Source: Alphaproteobacteria bacterium
Lineage (GTDB): Bacteria; Pseudomonadota; Alphaproteobacteria; Ferrovibrionales; Ferrovibrionaceae
Length of the DNA: 49,973 nt
Direction: 5' to 3'
Assembly: GCA_947473805.1 (NCBI GenBank)
Contig: CANJGB010000026.1
Location: 1-49,973 of the forward strand
Shown here: in pieces, positions 25,302 through 34,978 of the stretch
Position numbering within the stretch: position 1 is the stretch's first letter
Layout of the letters: each line of letters begins with the position of its first letter
Notes under the pieces: model-generated
The model's database searches: none
What the model was told of the DNA's origin: nothing
The model's input: only the letters and a program-made list of their open reading frames with translations
Position numbers and translations under genes: made by a program

Positions 25302-26696
25302 CTAGAGCGCCTCGCCGCCCCGGTCATTGCCGTGCACGCCCAGCAGCTTCAGCTTGCGGTGCAGGGCCGAGCGCTCCATCCCGACGAAGCTCGCGGTACG
25401 GGAAATATTGCCGCCGAAGCGGGTAATCTGGGCCAGCAGGTATTCGCGTTCGAAAATCTCGCGCGCGTCGCGCAGCGGCAGCGCCATGATCTCCTCGTTG
25501 CTGCCGCCGCGCAGCACCGGCGGCGTCGAGGCGACCAGGTCGGCCGGCAGCATGTCGGCGCCGATTGGTGTCTTGACGTCGCCCGGCGACAGGATCAGCA
25601 ACCGCGCCACCACATTGCGCAGCTCGCGCACATTGCCCGGCCACTCGGCGCCCTGCAGCACAGCGATGGCGTCTTCCGCAATCTCGCGCGGAACCAGGCC
25701 CTGGGCTTCGGCCTCGCGTTTCATGAAGTGCCGCGCCAGCAGCGGCACATCCTCGCGCCGCTCGCGCAAGGGGGGAACGCGCAGCGGCACCACGGCCAGC
25801 CGGTGGAACAGGTCTTCGCGGAAGCGCCCCTCGCTGATCTCGAACGGCAGGTCGCGCGCGGTCGCCGACATCACGCGCACATCCACCTGGACCTTGCTGC
25901 TGCCGCCAACACGCTCGAACGACTGCTCGACCAAGACACGCAGGATCTTCGCCTGCGTCTCGATTGGCATGTCGGCCACCTCGTCGATGAACAGCGTGCC
26001 GCCATGGGCCTGTTCGAACGTTCCGACCCGGCGGCCGCCCTCGCCGCTCTCCTCGGTGCCGAACAGTTCGACTTCCATCCGCTCCGGCGCCATGGACGCC
26101 GCATTGACCGAAATGAACGGCCCCGACGCGCGGCGCGAGCGTGCATGCAGCAGCCGCGCGACCGCCTCCTTGCCAGATCCCGGCGGGCCCGAAATCAGCA
26201 CCCGGCTGTTGGTCGCGGCGATACGGTCGATGGCCTGGCGCAGCACGCCCACCGCCGACGATACGCCGACCAGTTCCGCCGCGCCGCCGGCGCGCAGGCG
26301 CAATTCGTCGTTCTCGCGCCGCATGCGCGCCGCCTCGATGGCGCGCTCGACCTGCAGCAGCAGGCGCTCGGCCTTGAACGGCTTCTCGATGAAGTCGTGG
26401 GCGCCGCGCTTGATCGCCGAAACGGCAGTTTCGATATTGCCATGGCCCGAGATCATGATGACCGGCAGCGAGGGATGGTCGCGCTTGATGCGGTCCAGCA
26501 GTTCAAGTCCGTCCAGCCGGCTGCCCTGCAGCCAGATGTCGAGAATGGTCAGCGTCGGCCGGCGGCGCTCGATTTCCTTCAGCGCTGAATCGCTGTCGCC
26601 CGCGATGCGGGCCTCGTAGCCTTCGTCGGAAAGGATGCCGGCGATGAGTTCGCGGATATCGGCTTCGTCGTCAACAACAAGAATGTCCCGTGCCAT
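25302..26696 (-). CDS. ntrX: NtrX response regulator (AAA+ type)
   Basis: This 464-aa regulator has a receiver domain with phospho-acceptor D53 (TILDIWLQG) and switch lysine in FIEKPF. It is followed by an AAA+ domain with Walker A GPPGSGKE and Walker B GTLFIDEVAD, and a Fis-type HTH (ISRTASFVGMERSALHRKLKLLG). The GAFTGA loop that contacts sigma-54 is absent: the equivalent stretch reads FGTEESGEGGRRVGTFEQ. That is normal for alphaproteobacterial NtrX and argues it does not activate sigma-54 promoters. It follows ntrY by 3 bases and pairs with it. Confidence 0.94.
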   Translation of the reverse strand: MARDILVVDDEADIRELIAGILSDEGYEARIAGDSDSALKEIERRRPTLTILDIWLQGSRLDGLELLDRIKRDHPSLPVIMISGHGNIETAVSAIKRGAHDFIEKPFKAERLLLQVERAIEAARMRRENDELRLRAGGAAELVGVSSAVGVLRQAIDRIAATNSRVLISGPPGSGKEAVARLLHARSRRASGPFISVNAASMAPERMEVELFGTEESGEGGRRVGTFEQAHGGTLFIDEVADMPIETQAKILRVLVEQSFERVGGSSKVQVDVRVMSATARDLPFEISEGRFREDLFHRLAVVPLRVPPLRERREDVPLLARHFMKREAEAQGLVPREIAEDAIAVLQGAEWPGNVRELRNVVARLLILSPGDVKTPIGADMLPADLVASTPPVLRGGSNEEIMALPLRDAREIFEREYLLAQITRFGGNISRTASFVGMERSALHRKLKLLGVHGNDRGGEAL

Positions 26697-26699
26697 GTC

Positions 26700-28952
26700 C
26701 TAGCCCACCTTGGCCTGCGGCAGCGGCGAATCAGCCGCATCGACGCCCGGAAATACCAGCGAAATGCTGGCACCCGGCGCGCCGCCGTCGGTGTTTGCAT
26801 CGGCCAGAATCAGGGTGCCGCCATGTTCTTCCATGATCTTCTTCACGATTGCCAGTCCCAGCCCGGTCCCCTTGGTGCGTGTCGTAACGTACGGCTCGGT
26901 CAATCGCTCCCGGTTGTTTTCGGGCAGTCCCTTGCCGTTGTCGGTGACGGTCAGCACGATCTGGTTTGTCTGGTCGCGCCGCACCGAAACCGCGATGCGG
27001 CCCTTGAAGGGTTCGGCGGCGGGATCCGCGCGGCGGCCCTCGATGGCATCCGCTGCGTTCTGCAGCAGATTGGTCAGCGCCTGCGCCACCTGGCGGCTGT
27101 CGCAGCGAACGACAAGATCGTGTTCCGGCAGATCGACCACATAGTCGATGTCGCTGTTCGCAACCTGCTGCATGAAAATGCCCTGGCGCGCCAGTTCAAC
27201 CAGGTTCTCTTGCTTGAACGTCGGCGTCGGCATGCGCGCGAAGGCCGAGAACTCGTCCACCATGCGGCCGATATCGCCGACCTGGCGGATGATCGTGTCG
27301 GTGCACTTCAGGAAGACGTCCTTGTCCGACACGACTTCCTTCAGGTACTTGCGCTTCAGCCGCTCGGCGGAAAGCTGGATCGGCGTCAGCGGATTCTTGA
27401 TCTCGTGCGCGATGCGCCGAGCCACGTCCGCCCAGGCGGCGGTGCGCTGCGCCGAGACCAGGTCCGTCAGATCATCGAAGGTGACGACATAGCCATTGGT
27501 GTCGGCGCCGACTTTCTCGCTCGAGACCCGCACCGCAAGGTTGCGCGTCTTCCCCTTGCGCAGCACCGTCACCTGGCCCTGCGACTGGCGGTCCGGCCGC
27601 ACCATAGCTTCGGCGAAGAGCGCGGCCATTTCGGGCACGGCGTCAGGGAAGCGCCGCCCCACCAGGTCTTCGGCACCGATATCCAGCAGGTGCAGGGCCG
27701 ACCGGTTAAGCAGCGTCACATTGCCATCCGTCCCGATGGCGATGACGCCGGCGGACACGCCCGCCAGCACCGCCTCGGTAAACCGGCGGCGGTCGTCCAG
27801 CGTGCGGTTGGCATCGACCAGTTCCGAGCGCTGCGCCGAGAGCTGGCTGGTCATCCGGTTGAAGGCGCGGCCCAGCAGGCTCATCTCGTCGTCGGCCCGC
27901 CCTTCCACCGCGCGGGCCGAGAAGTCTCCTTCGCGCACCCGTTCGGCCGCTGCGATCAGACTGCCGATCGGCCGCACCAGCCGGGTCGCGATCCACAGAC
28001 CGAAGCCGACCGCGGCCAGCAGTACCAGCAGCGACACCACCACGAACAACGCGACGACGGTAATTTCGATGCCCGTCCGCCGTTGTTCCAGCTGGGCATA
28101 TTCGCGCGCCGCCTGCCGGGTACGCGACAGGTGGTCCAGCACGCGCGCATCCACATACCGGCCGACGAACAGATAGGTGTCGGGAAAGCCATCTAGCTTG
28201 ACCAGCGCGCGTACGCGGTCATCGGCTTCCGAGGTCTGCAGCACCACCTCGCCCTTGCTGGCCTGTTCCAGGGCGCGGGGCGACAGACGCTCGAACTCCA
28301 TCGAGAAGCTGAGGCTGGACCGCGCGATGACCCGGCCGCCAAGGTCGAACACGATGGCCTCGCCAAGATTGCGCACGCGCACCTGCGCGCTCAGCACCTG
28401 GCTCAGCAGGGCCGGGTTGCGCACGAGGCGCGCCGCGTCGCGGTTCAGGTCCGCCGCCATCGACAGCACGTCGGCGCGGATCAGGTTGATATGTTCCTGG
28501 ATATAGGCCTCGGCCACGGCCACGGATTCCCGCACCGCCGTATTGGCGCGGCTGCCGAACCAAGCTTCCAGCCCGTACTGGAAGAACAGCGTGGAAATGA
28601 CCGCCATGATGATCGCGGGCGTAATGGCGACCAGGCTGAACAGGGCGACCAGCCGGGTGTGGATTTTCGAGCCTGCCGCCCCCTGCCGCCGCTCCACCCA
28701 CAGGCGCACCAATTGCCAGCCGAGGACCGCCATCAACAGCAGCAGGACGATCAGGTCGACGACGACGAAGATCCGCGCGGCGCGCCCGCTCAGGCCGTTC
28801 GGCATGATTGTGAAATATGACGCGACGCCGCAGCCGAGCGCGACCACGGCCAGGATAATGGCGACGCGGCCGACTACGCGCTTGCTGCGCGTCCAAGCCA
28901 GCAGGCGCTCGATTATCGGCCGGCCAATAAAGGGTTCGGTATGAACCGCCAT
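26700..28952 (-). CDS. ntrY: NtrY sensor histidine kinase
   Basis: This 750-aa membrane sensor opens with two to three hydrophobic segments within residues 20-110 (VGRVAIILAVVALGCG; LIVLLLLMAVLGWQLV). A periplasmic domain and another membrane segment at about 295-320 follow. Then come a HAMP domain (RLVRPIGSLIAAAERVREG), a PAS domain, the H-box AHEIKNPLTPIQLSAERLK and the ATPase domain with GTGLGLAIVKKIMEEHGG. It phosphorylates NtrX in nitrogen, nitrate or redox control. The unusual N-terminal length is typical of NtrY. The 85-base gap to ntrC may hold its own promoter. Confidence 0.94.
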   Translation of the reverse strand: MAVHTEPFIGRPIIERLLAWTRSKRVVGRVAIILAVVALGCGVASYFTIMPNGLSGRAARIFVVVDLIVLLLLMAVLGWQLVRLWVERRQGAAGSKIHTRLVALFSLVAITPAIIMAVISTLFFQYGLEAWFGSRANTAVRESVAVAEAYIQEHINLIRADVLSMAADLNRDAARLVRNPALLSQVLSAQVRVRNLGEAIVFDLGGRVIARSSLSFSMEFERLSPRALEQASKGEVVLQTSEADDRVRALVKLDGFPDTYLFVGRYVDARVLDHLSRTRQAAREYAQLEQRRTGIEITVVALFVVVSLLVLLAAVGFGLWIATRLVRPIGSLIAAAERVREGDFSARAVEGRADDEMSLLGRAFNRMTSQLSAQRSELVDANRTLDDRRRFTEAVLAGVSAGVIAIGTDGNVTLLNRSALHLLDIGAEDLVGRRFPDAVPEMAALFAEAMVRPDRQSQGQVTVLRKGKTRNLAVRVSSEKVGADTNGYVVTFDDLTDLVSAQRTAAWADVARRIAHEIKNPLTPIQLSAERLKRKYLKEVVSDKDVFLKCTDTIIRQVGDIGRMVDEFSAFARMPTPTFKQENLVELARQGIFMQQVANSDIDYVVDLPEHDLVVRCDSRQVAQALTNLLQNAADAIEGRRADPAAEPFKGRIAVSVRRDQTNQIVLTVTDNGKGLPENNRERLTEPYVTTRTKGTGLGLAIVKKIMEEHGGTLILADANTDGGAPGASISLVFPGVDAADSPLPQAKVG

Positions 28953-29037
28953 CTCCCGTGCATCCTTATGGCACCGACTCGGCGCCGAGGTGTGGCCGGG
29001 AATCTACACTATGTGGCGGACCAGTTGCAAAACTACA

Positions 29038-30480
29038 TCACTTGAGGCCGCGCACAACCTGTATCTCGAGATCGCGGATCTTCTTGCGCAGCGTATTGCG
29101 GTTGAGGCCCAGCATCTGCGCAGCCTTGATCTGGTTGCCACGGGTGGCAATCAGGCTCAGCGACAGCAGCGGCTTTTCCACTTCGCGCAGGATGCGGTCG
29201 TACAGGCCCGGCGGCGGCGTGCCGTCGCCATGGGCGGCGAAATAGCGGCTGAGATGCCCCTCGATCGTGGTCGAGAGATTGTCCTCCGGCTTCGACTCAT
29301 CCGAGCGCATGGCCGGCACCGGTTCGGCCAGTTCGACCTCGATAACGTCGACGCCAATGACCTCGTCGGAATACAGCGCCGTCAGGCGGCGAACCATGTT
29401 CTCGAGCTCGCGCACGTTACCCGGCCAGTGGTAGCGCTTCATGCGCTCCATGGCCTCGGGCGCGATAATCTTTTGTGGCAGGCCCTGCTTGCCGGCCTCG
29501 GTCATGAAGTGGCGCACCAGGTCGGGCACGTCTTCGGTCCGCTCGCGCAGAGGCGGCAGGCGCACCGGCACCACGTTCAGGCGATAGAAAAGATCCTCGC
29601 GGAACAGGCCCTGGACGATCAGCTGGCGCAGGTCGCGGTTGGTCGCGGCGATGATGCGCACATCGGTGCGGATCGGCGTGCGGCCGCCGACGGTCGTGTA
29701 CTCACCCTGCTGCAGCACGCGCAGCAGGCGGGTCTGCGCCTCCAGCGGCATGTCGCCGATTTCGTCGAGGAACAGCGTGCCGCCATCGGCCTGTTCGAAC
29801 CGGCCGGATGAGCGGGTGGTCGCCCCGGTGAAGGCGCCCTTCTCGTGGCCGAACAACTCGCTTTCGATCAGCTCGCGCGGAATTGCCGCCATGTTGACCG
29901 CGACGAAGGCGCCATTGCGGCGCTTGCCGTAGTCGTGCAGCGCGCGCGCCACCAGTTCCTTGCCGGTACCGGATTCGCCGGAAATCATCACCGTCAGGTC
30001 GGTGCCCATGAGGCGCGCCAGGACGCGGTAGATGTCCTGCATCGCCGGCGAGCGGCCGATCAGCGGCAGTTTCTCTTCTTCCTCGGCCAGGGCCTCGCTG
30101 GCCGGGCCGCGGCGCGGCGCGTTGATGGCGCGGTCCACGACCGCGAGCACTTCCTTGAGGTCGAACGGCTTGGGCAGATATTCGTAGGCGCCGCGCTCGT
30201 TCGCCTTCACGGCGGTCAGCAGCGTGTTCTGCGCGCTCATCACGACGATGGGAAGATCGGGCCGCAGCTTCTTGATGCGCGGCAGCATGTCGAGGCCGTT
30301 CTCGTCGGGCATCACCACATCGGTGATGACCATGTCGCCCTCGCCGTCCTGGATCCAGCGCCACAACGTGGCGGCATTGCCCGTCGAACGCACGTCGTAG
30401 CCGACGCGCCCAAGCGCCTGATCGAGAACGGTGCGGATCGACCGGTCGTCGTCGGCGATAAGTATGGTTCCCTTGGCCAT
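29038..30480 (-). CDS. ntrC: NtrC nitrogen regulator
   Basis: This 480-aa sigma-54-dependent activator has a receiver domain with D54 ([12 protein letters not shown]), an AAA+ domain with Walker A GESGTGKE, the intact GAFTGA loop ([14 protein letters not shown]), [11 protein letters not shown], and a C-terminal Fis-type HTH ([24 protein letters not shown]). The start at 30478-30480 ([12 protein letters not shown]) fits the family; the longer ORF to 30555 overlaps ntrB. Phosphorylated by NtrB under nitrogen limitation, it activates glnA, amtB-type and similar genes. It lies 5 bases after ntrB. Confidence 0.96.
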   Translation of the reverse strand: MAKGTILIADDDRSIRTVLDQALGRVGYDVRSTGNAATLWRWIQDGEGDMVITDVVMPDENGLDMLPRIKKLRPDLPIVVMSAQNTLLTAVKANERGAYEYLPKPFDLKEVLAVVDRAINAPRRGPASEALAEEEEKLPLIGRSPAMQDIYRVLARLMGTDLTVMISGESGTGKELVARALHDYGKRRNGAFVAVNMAAIPRELIESELFGHEKGAFTGATTRSSGRFEQADGGTLFLDEIGDMPLEAQTRLLRVLQQGEYTTVGGRTPIRTDVRIIAATNRDLRQLIVQGLFREDLFYRLNVVPVRLPPLRERTEDVPDLVRHFMTEAGKQGLPQKIIAPEAMERMKRYHWPGNVRELENMVRRLTALYSDEVIGVDVIEVELAEPVPAMRSDESKPEDNLSTTIEGHLSRYFAAHGDGTPPPGLYDRILREVEKPLLSLSLIATRGNQIKAAQMLGLNRNTLRKKIRDLEIQVVRGLK

Positions 30481-30485
30481 GAATC

Positions 30486-31592
30486 TTATACCGGCTTGGC
30501 TGCCTGGACCGGTAGCCTGACGTGGAACACCGTACGCCGCTCCTTGCTCTCGCATTCGATCACGCCACCATGGTCGCCGATGATCTTGGCAACCAGTGCA
30601 AGTCCCAGGCCAGTGCCATTGGGCTTCGTTGTCACAAACGGATCGAACAGGTGCGGCATCAGGTCTTCTGGCACGCCAGAGCCATTATCCTGCACGCTTA
30701 CCTCAAGCGGCAGGTGCACGCGGTGCGCCGAACCGCCCACCGCGAGACGTACGCCGTGCCGGTAAGCGGTGGTCAAAACGATCTCGCCGCCCTGGGCAGG
30801 TGCGGCTTCTGCCGCATTTTTAATCAGATTAAGAAAAACCTGGATCAATTGGTCGCGGTCGCCCAGCACCGGCGGCAGGGACGGGTCATAGTTTTCGGCA
30901 AAGCGGATCTGCTTCGCAAAGCCCGCCTGCGCAACCTTGCGCACATGCTCCAGCACCTGGTGGATGTTGACGGGGCCACGCGGCACCGGCCGTTTGTCCG
31001 AGAACACTTCCATGCGGTCGACCAGGGCGCAGATACGGTCGGCCTCGTCGCAGATCAGCCGGGTCAGTTCACGATCCGCCTGCGAGGCATTCTGCTCCAG
31101 CAGCTGCGCCGCACCGCGGATGCCCGACAGCGGGTTCTTGACTTCATGCGCCAGGATCATGGCCATGCCGGTGACCGAGCGCGCCGCGCCGCGATGGGTA
31201 AGCTGGCGGTCGATTTTCGCCGCCACACTGCGCTCGTCGAGATGAATCACGATGAACCCCGGAGATTCGCTGATCGGTGAAACCTGGATGTCGACGGCAC
31301 GCAGGCCAGCCTTGGGCGTGCCCAGTTCGACCCCGTATTCGCTGACGCCGTAGCCGTTCTCACGGACCTGGTCGACCAGCGCCAGCAGCGGGCTGCCGAA
31401 CGGCGCGAGATCGTCCAGCCGCTGGCGACCCAGCAACAGCGCAGAGGTGTCGAAGAACTGCTCGGCCGCCGGGTTGGCGTAGGTGATGTCACCGTTCGCG
31501 GCCACGACGATAATGGGATCGCTCAGGGCGCTGATGACCGCCAGCGCATCGGGATGCGGATGGTAAAGCTTGGTGACCTTGGCATTTGCCAT
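30486..31592 (-). CDS. ntrB: NtrB nitrogen sensor kinase/phosphatase
   Basis: This 368-aa soluble kinase has a PAS domain at about 15-125 ([22 protein letters not shown]), H-box [21 protein letters not shown]-box NLIKNAAEA, and DNGSGVP plus [18 protein letters not shown]. It lacks membrane segments, as expected for NtrB. Controlled by PII, it phosphorylates or dephosphorylates NtrC. It overlaps the dusB stop by one base, so the two are translated together. Confidence 0.96.
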   Translation of the reverse strand: MANAKVTKLYHPHPDALAVISALSDPIIVVAANGDITYANPAAEQFFDTSALLLGRQRLDDLAPFGSPLLALVDQVRENGYGVSEYGVELGTPKAGLRAVDIQVSPISESPGFIVIHLDERSVAAKIDRQLTHRGAARSVTGMAMILAHEVKNPLSGIRGAAQLLEQNASQADRELTRLICDEADRICALVDRMEVFSDKRPVPRGPVNIHQVLEHVRKVAQAGFAKQIRFAENYDPSLPPVLGDRDQLIQVFLNLIKNAAEAAPAQGGEIVLTTAYRHGVRLAVGGSAHRVHLPLEVSVQDNGSGVPEDLMPHLFDPFVTTKPNGTGLGLALVAKIIGDHGGVIECESKERRTVFHVRLPVQAAKPV

Positions 31593-32578
31593 CAGGCGGC
31601 AGCCTTTTCCAGCAGTGGTTCATAGAACTCGTCGATGGCGCGACGCGCGCCCTCGACATCGTCGATCTGGTTGATGCGCGTGCGGAACTCGGCAGAACCG
31701 GGCAGGCCCTTCGAGTACCAGGAGATGTGCTTGCGCGCGATCTTGCGGCCGGTCTCGACGCCGTAATGCGTGAGCATGCCCTCGAAATGTTCCTGCACCG
31801 TGTCGCGCTGCTCGTGCAGCGACGGCGATGCCACGCGCCGTCCGTTCTTCAGGAATTCCATCACCTGGCGCAGGAACCAGGGGCGGCCATAGGCGCCGCG
31901 GCCAACCATCACGCCATCGGCATTCGACAGGCGCAGCGCTTCTTCCGCGGCCTCGACCGTCGTGATGTCGCCGTTCACGATGACCGGCAGCGACACCGCC
32001 GCCTTCACGTTGCGGATATAGGCCCAGTCGGCACTGCCTTCGTAAAACTGGCAGCGCGTGCGGCCGTGAACGGTGATCATCTTGATCCCGCAATCCTCGG
32101 CAATGCGCGCCAGTTCCGGCGCGTTGCGGGTGTTGTCGTCCCAGCCCATGCGCATCTTCAGCGTCACCGGCAGCTTCACCGCGCGCACGGTGGCCTCGAT
32201 CAGGCTGCGCGCATGCGCAAGGTCGCGCATGAGCGCAGAGCCGGCATGGCCGTTCACGACCTTCTTCACCGGACAGCCCATGTTGATGTCGATGATGGCC
32301 GCGCCGCGGTCCTCGTTCAGCTTCGCCGCCTCGGCCATGACGCCGGGCTCACAGCCGGCAAGCTGCACGGCCATGGGGAATTCTTCTGGCGTATTGGAAG
32401 CCATGCGCATCGTGGTGCGGTTCTCGCGCACCATCGCTTCGCTCGCGATCATCTCCGACACGACCAGTCCGGCACCGGACCGCTTCACCAGGCGGCGAAA
32501 CGGCAGATCCGTGACTCCGGACATGGGCGCGAGGATGACGGGACTCTCCAAAACAACGGGGCCAACGTGGATGACCAT
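31592..32578 (-). CDS. dusB: tRNA-dihydrouridine synthase of the DusB (NifR3) family
   Basis: This 328-aa flavoenzyme reduces uridine to dihydrouridine in the tRNA D-loop. It shows the FMN-barrel start [17 protein letters not shown], the catalytic-cysteine region [36 protein letters not shown] and VNGDI, then [12 protein letters not shown]. The gene heads the dusB-ntrB-ntrC cluster, the classical 'nifR3-ntrBC' order of alphaproteobacteria. Confidence 0.95.
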   Translation of the reverse strand: MVIHVGPVVLESPVILAPMSGVTDLPFRRLVKRSGAGLVVSEMIASEAMVRENRTTMRMASNTPEEFPMAVQLAGCEPGVMAEAAKLNEDRGAAIIDINMGCPVKKVVNGHAGSALMRDLAHARSLIEATVRAVKLPVTLKMRMGWDDNTRNAPELARIAEDCGIKMITVHGRTRCQFYEGSADWAYIRNVKAAVSLPVIVNGDITTVEAAEEALRLSNADGVMVGRGAYGRPWFLRQVMEFLKNGRRVASPSLHEQRDTVQEHFEGMLTHYGVETGRKIARKHISWYSKGLPGSAEFRTRINQIDDVEGARRAIDEFYEPLLEKAAA

Positions 32579-32632
32579 ATTTTAGGCACTTCCTTTCCAT
32601 GCCTACATAATGAGCATGCTAGCTTGCGCTTG

Positions 32633-32645
32633 GTTGCACTGCAAC
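32633..32645. promoter_or_regulatory. Small palindrome in the divergent dusB/ispDF promoter region
   Basis: GTTGCACTGCAAC is a perfect 6+1+6 palindrome in the 114-base gap between dusB (minus) and ispDF (plus). Its place between two divergent operons suits an operator, for example for autoregulation of the ntr unit, but it does not match the NtrC consensus TGCACC-N5-GGTGCA well. Function unproven. Confidence 0.3.
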
Positions 32646-32692
32646 ATCAAAAGACGAATCGGTTACTGCACTTCACAGTTCATAATGAGGCG

Positions 32693-33886
32693 ATGGAATC
32701 AGCCCTCGTTTCGCCACTTCGCGTCGCTGCCTTAATTGTAGCCGGCGGTCGCGGCACCCGTGCCGCCGGCCCGATCCCCAAGCAATACCGCCAGATTGCC
32801 GGGCGGCCCCTGCTCGGCTGGACCCTGGACAGTTTCGCCCGCCACCCGGCTGTCGGGCGCGTAATGACCGTCATTCATCCGGACGATATGGCGCATTACA
32901 CCCAGGCAAGCCAAGGGTTTTCCCTGTCTCCACCGGCCCTCGGCGGGGCATCCCGGCAACAGTCCGTGCTGAACGGGCTTGAGCGCCTGGCGGCAGACCC
33001 GCCGGACGTCGTGCTGATCCATGACGGCGCCCGGCCTCTGGTCTCCGCCGCCCTGATCGACCGCGTCCTGGCCGGCCTGGCCGAGGCCGACGGCGCCATT
33101 GCCGCCCTGCCCGTTACCGACACGCTGAAGGGTCACCGCGACGGTCTCGCCGCCACCGGACCCGACCGCACAGGCCTGTGGCGGGCGCAGACCCCGCAGG
33201 CCTTCCGGTTCGAGGCGATTCTGGCCGCCCACCGCAGTGCATCGGGTGCCGACCTCACCGACGACGCGGCGGTGGCGGAGCGCGCCGGTCTGCGGGTAAA
33301 GCTGGTCGCCGGCACGGAGGACAATTTCAAGGTGACGCAGCCGGAGGATTTCGAGCGCCTGGAGACCGCGTTGCTGGCGCGTCTCGGCGATGTGCGTACC
33401 GGCATGGGCTTTGATGTGCACGCCTTCGCCGACACGCCGCGCGATCTCATGCTGGGCGGCATCAAGGTGCCGCACGACCGCGGCATGGCAGGCCACAGCG
33501 ATGCCGACGTGGCGCTGCACGCCATTGTCGATGCCCTGCTCGGCGCCATTGCCGACGGCGATATCGGCCGCCACTTCCCGCCCAGCGATCCACGCTGGAA
33601 GGGTGAGGACTCCGCCACCTTCGCGCGCTTCGCCGCATCGCGCGTCGCGGCAAAGGGCGGCGTCATCGCCCACGTCGATCTCACCATCATCTGCGAGGCG
33701 CCCAAGGTCTCGCCGCACGCCGCCGCCATGCAGGCGCGCATCGCCGACCTGCTCGGCGTAAGCACGAACCGCGTCAGTGTGAAGGCGACCACCACCGAAA
33801 AACTCGGCTTCACCGGCCGCCGCGAAGGCATCGCCGCGCAAGCGGTCGCGACGGTGCGATTGCCCCTTGGCGACCATGCTGCCTGA
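32693..33886 (+). CDS. ispDF: Bifunctional IspD/IspF enzyme of the MEP isoprenoid pathway
   Basis: This 397-aa fusion carries two steps of the non-mevalonate pathway. Residues about 10-230 are IspD (2-C-methyl-D-erythritol 4-phosphate cytidylyltransferase): AALIVAGGRGTRAAGPIPKQY and later LIHDGARPLVS. Residues about 235-397 are IspF (cyclodiphosphate synthase): MGFDVHAFAD, HSDADVALHAIVDALLGA and IGRHFPPSD, with zinc ligands in DVHAF and HSD. The fused form is common in alphaproteobacteria. The ATG at 32693 has TGAGG upstream. It heads a plus-strand operon with the LysE-type gene, pgpA and cinA. Confidence 0.96.
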   Translation: MESALVSPLRVAALIVAGGRGTRAAGPIPKQYRQIAGRPLLGWTLDSFARHPAVGRVMTVIHPDDMAHYTQASQGFSLSPPALGGASRQQSVLNGLERLAADPPDVVLIHDGARPLVSAALIDRVLAGLAEADGAIAALPVTDTLKGHRDGLAATGPDRTGLWRAQTPQAFRFEAILAAHRSASGADLTDDAAVAERAGLRVKLVAGTEDNFKVTQPEDFERLETALLARLGDVRTGMGFDVHAFADTPRDLMLGGIKVPHDRGMAGHSDADVALHAIVDALLGAIADGDIGRHFPPSDPRWKGEDSATFARFAASRVAAKGGVIAHVDLTIICEAPKVSPHAAAMQARIADLLGVSTNRVSVKATTTEKLGFTGRREGIAAQAVATVRLPLGDHAA

Positions 33887-34511
33887 CCTGCCGCTGTTCC
33901 TGCCCTTCCTGCTCGCCGCCACGCTGCTCGTGGTGACGCCGGGACCGGACACGCTGTTCGTCGCCAGCCGCAGCCTGGCGCAGGGCCACACCGCCGGCTT
34001 CGTCGCCCTGCTCGGCATTTCCGCCGGTGCGGTGGTGCACAGCGCGGCGGCGGCACTCGGCCTCGCCAGCCTCTTTGCGGTTGCGCCCATGCTGTACGAA
34101 GTCGTGCGCTGGGTCGGCATCGCCTATCTGCTGTGGCTCGCCTGGGGCGCGCTGAAGCCCGGCATCAGCACAGGCCCCGCTGCGGCAAGGCCCGCGCCGC
34201 ACACGCTGAAGCGTATCTTCCGGCAGGCCATGCTGACCAACCTGCTGAACCCCAAGGTCATCCTGTTCATGGGCGCGTTCCTGCCGCAGTTCGCGAACCC
34301 CGCGCTTGGCCATGTCGGCGTGCAGCTGTTCTCGCTCGGCTGCGTCATCATTGCGATCAACACGCTGTGGATGCTGGGCGTCATCTACCTTGCCGGTTCG
34401 GTCGGCGCATGGCTCAGCCGCCGCCCCGGCCTGCAGCGCCTGCAGCAGATCATTCTCGGCGGCACGCTGGGCGGTGTCGCCGTCTGGCTCGCCTTCTCCG
34501 GCCGCCGCTGA
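33876..34511 (+). CDS. LysE/RhtB-family amino-acid exporter-like membrane protein
   Basis: This 211-aa protein has six hydrophobic segments and the family motif TPGPDTLFVASRSLAQGHTAG near residue 25, plus LNPKVILFMGAFLPQF in the second half. It probably exports a small amino acid or related metabolite. The ATG at 33876 (MLPDLPLF) was chosen; a TTG at 33867 would add three residues. It overlaps ispDF by 11 bases and pgpA by one base, so the four genes form one translationally linked operon. Confidence 0.9.
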   Translation: MLPDLPLFLPFLLAATLLVVTPGPDTLFVASRSLAQGHTAGFVALLGISAGAVVHSAAAALGLASLFAVAPMLYEVVRWVGIAYLLWLAWGALKPGISTGPAAARPAPHTLKRIFRQAMLTNLLNPKVILFMGAFLPQFANPALGHVGVQLFSLGCVIIAINTLWMLGVIYLAGSVGAWLSRRPGLQRLQQIILGGTLGGVAVWLAFSGRR

Positions 34512-34978
34512 TGACGACCGACAAGCTGCTCGCCACCTGGTTCGGCGCGGGACTGCTGCCCAAGGCGCCGGGCACCTGGGGTTCGCTCGCCGCCCTGCCG
34601 CTCGGCTGGGCCATCCAGTACTTCACCGGCTGGGCCGGCCTCGCCGTCGCCGCTCTCGTCGTGTTCCTCGTCGGCATCTGGGCCGCCGACGCTTACGCGA
34701 AGCGTGGCGCCGATCCTGACCCCGGCGAGATCGTCATCGACGAAGTGGCCGGGCAATGGCTGGCGCTGCTGCCGGCCATGGGCTCGCCGGTTTTTTATCT
34801 CGCCGGCTTCCTGCTGTTCCGCCTGTTCGACATCTGGAAGCCATGGCCGATCCGCACCGTGGAACGTCGCCTGAAAGGCGGCCTCGGCGTCATGGCCGAC
34901 GATATACTGGCCGGACTCATTGCCGCCGCTTTGCTGTGCGGCTTTCGTTATGTGTGGGGAGATTTCGATGTTCGATGA
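34511..34978 (+). CDS. pgpA: Phosphatidylglycerophosphatase A
   Basis: This 155-aa membrane phosphatase removes the phosphate from phosphatidylglycerol phosphate. It shows the PgpA pattern GAGLLPKAPGTWGSLAALPLG, then DPGEIVIDEVAGQWLALL and LLFRLFDIWKPWPI, with four hydrophobic segments. Its start overlaps the upstream stop (TGATG). It overlaps the following cinA-like gene by 11 bases. Confidence 0.94.
   Translation: MTTDKLLATWFGAGLLPKAPGTWGSLAALPLGWAIQYFTGWAGLAVAALVVFLVGIWAADAYAKRGADPDPGEIVIDEVAGQWLALLPAMGSPVFYLAGFLLFRLFDIWKPWPIRTVERRLKGGLGVMADDILAGLIAAALLCGFRYVWGDFDVR

Noticed and set aside
25118-25426. Plus-strand open frame in the RTX/ntrX gap
   Set aside because: It has no ribosome site and runs antisense into ntrX; composition not protein-like.
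32579-32692. Sigma-54 promoter upstream of dusB-ntrBC
   Set aside because: I looked for a GG-N10-GC core on both strands and found none convincing.
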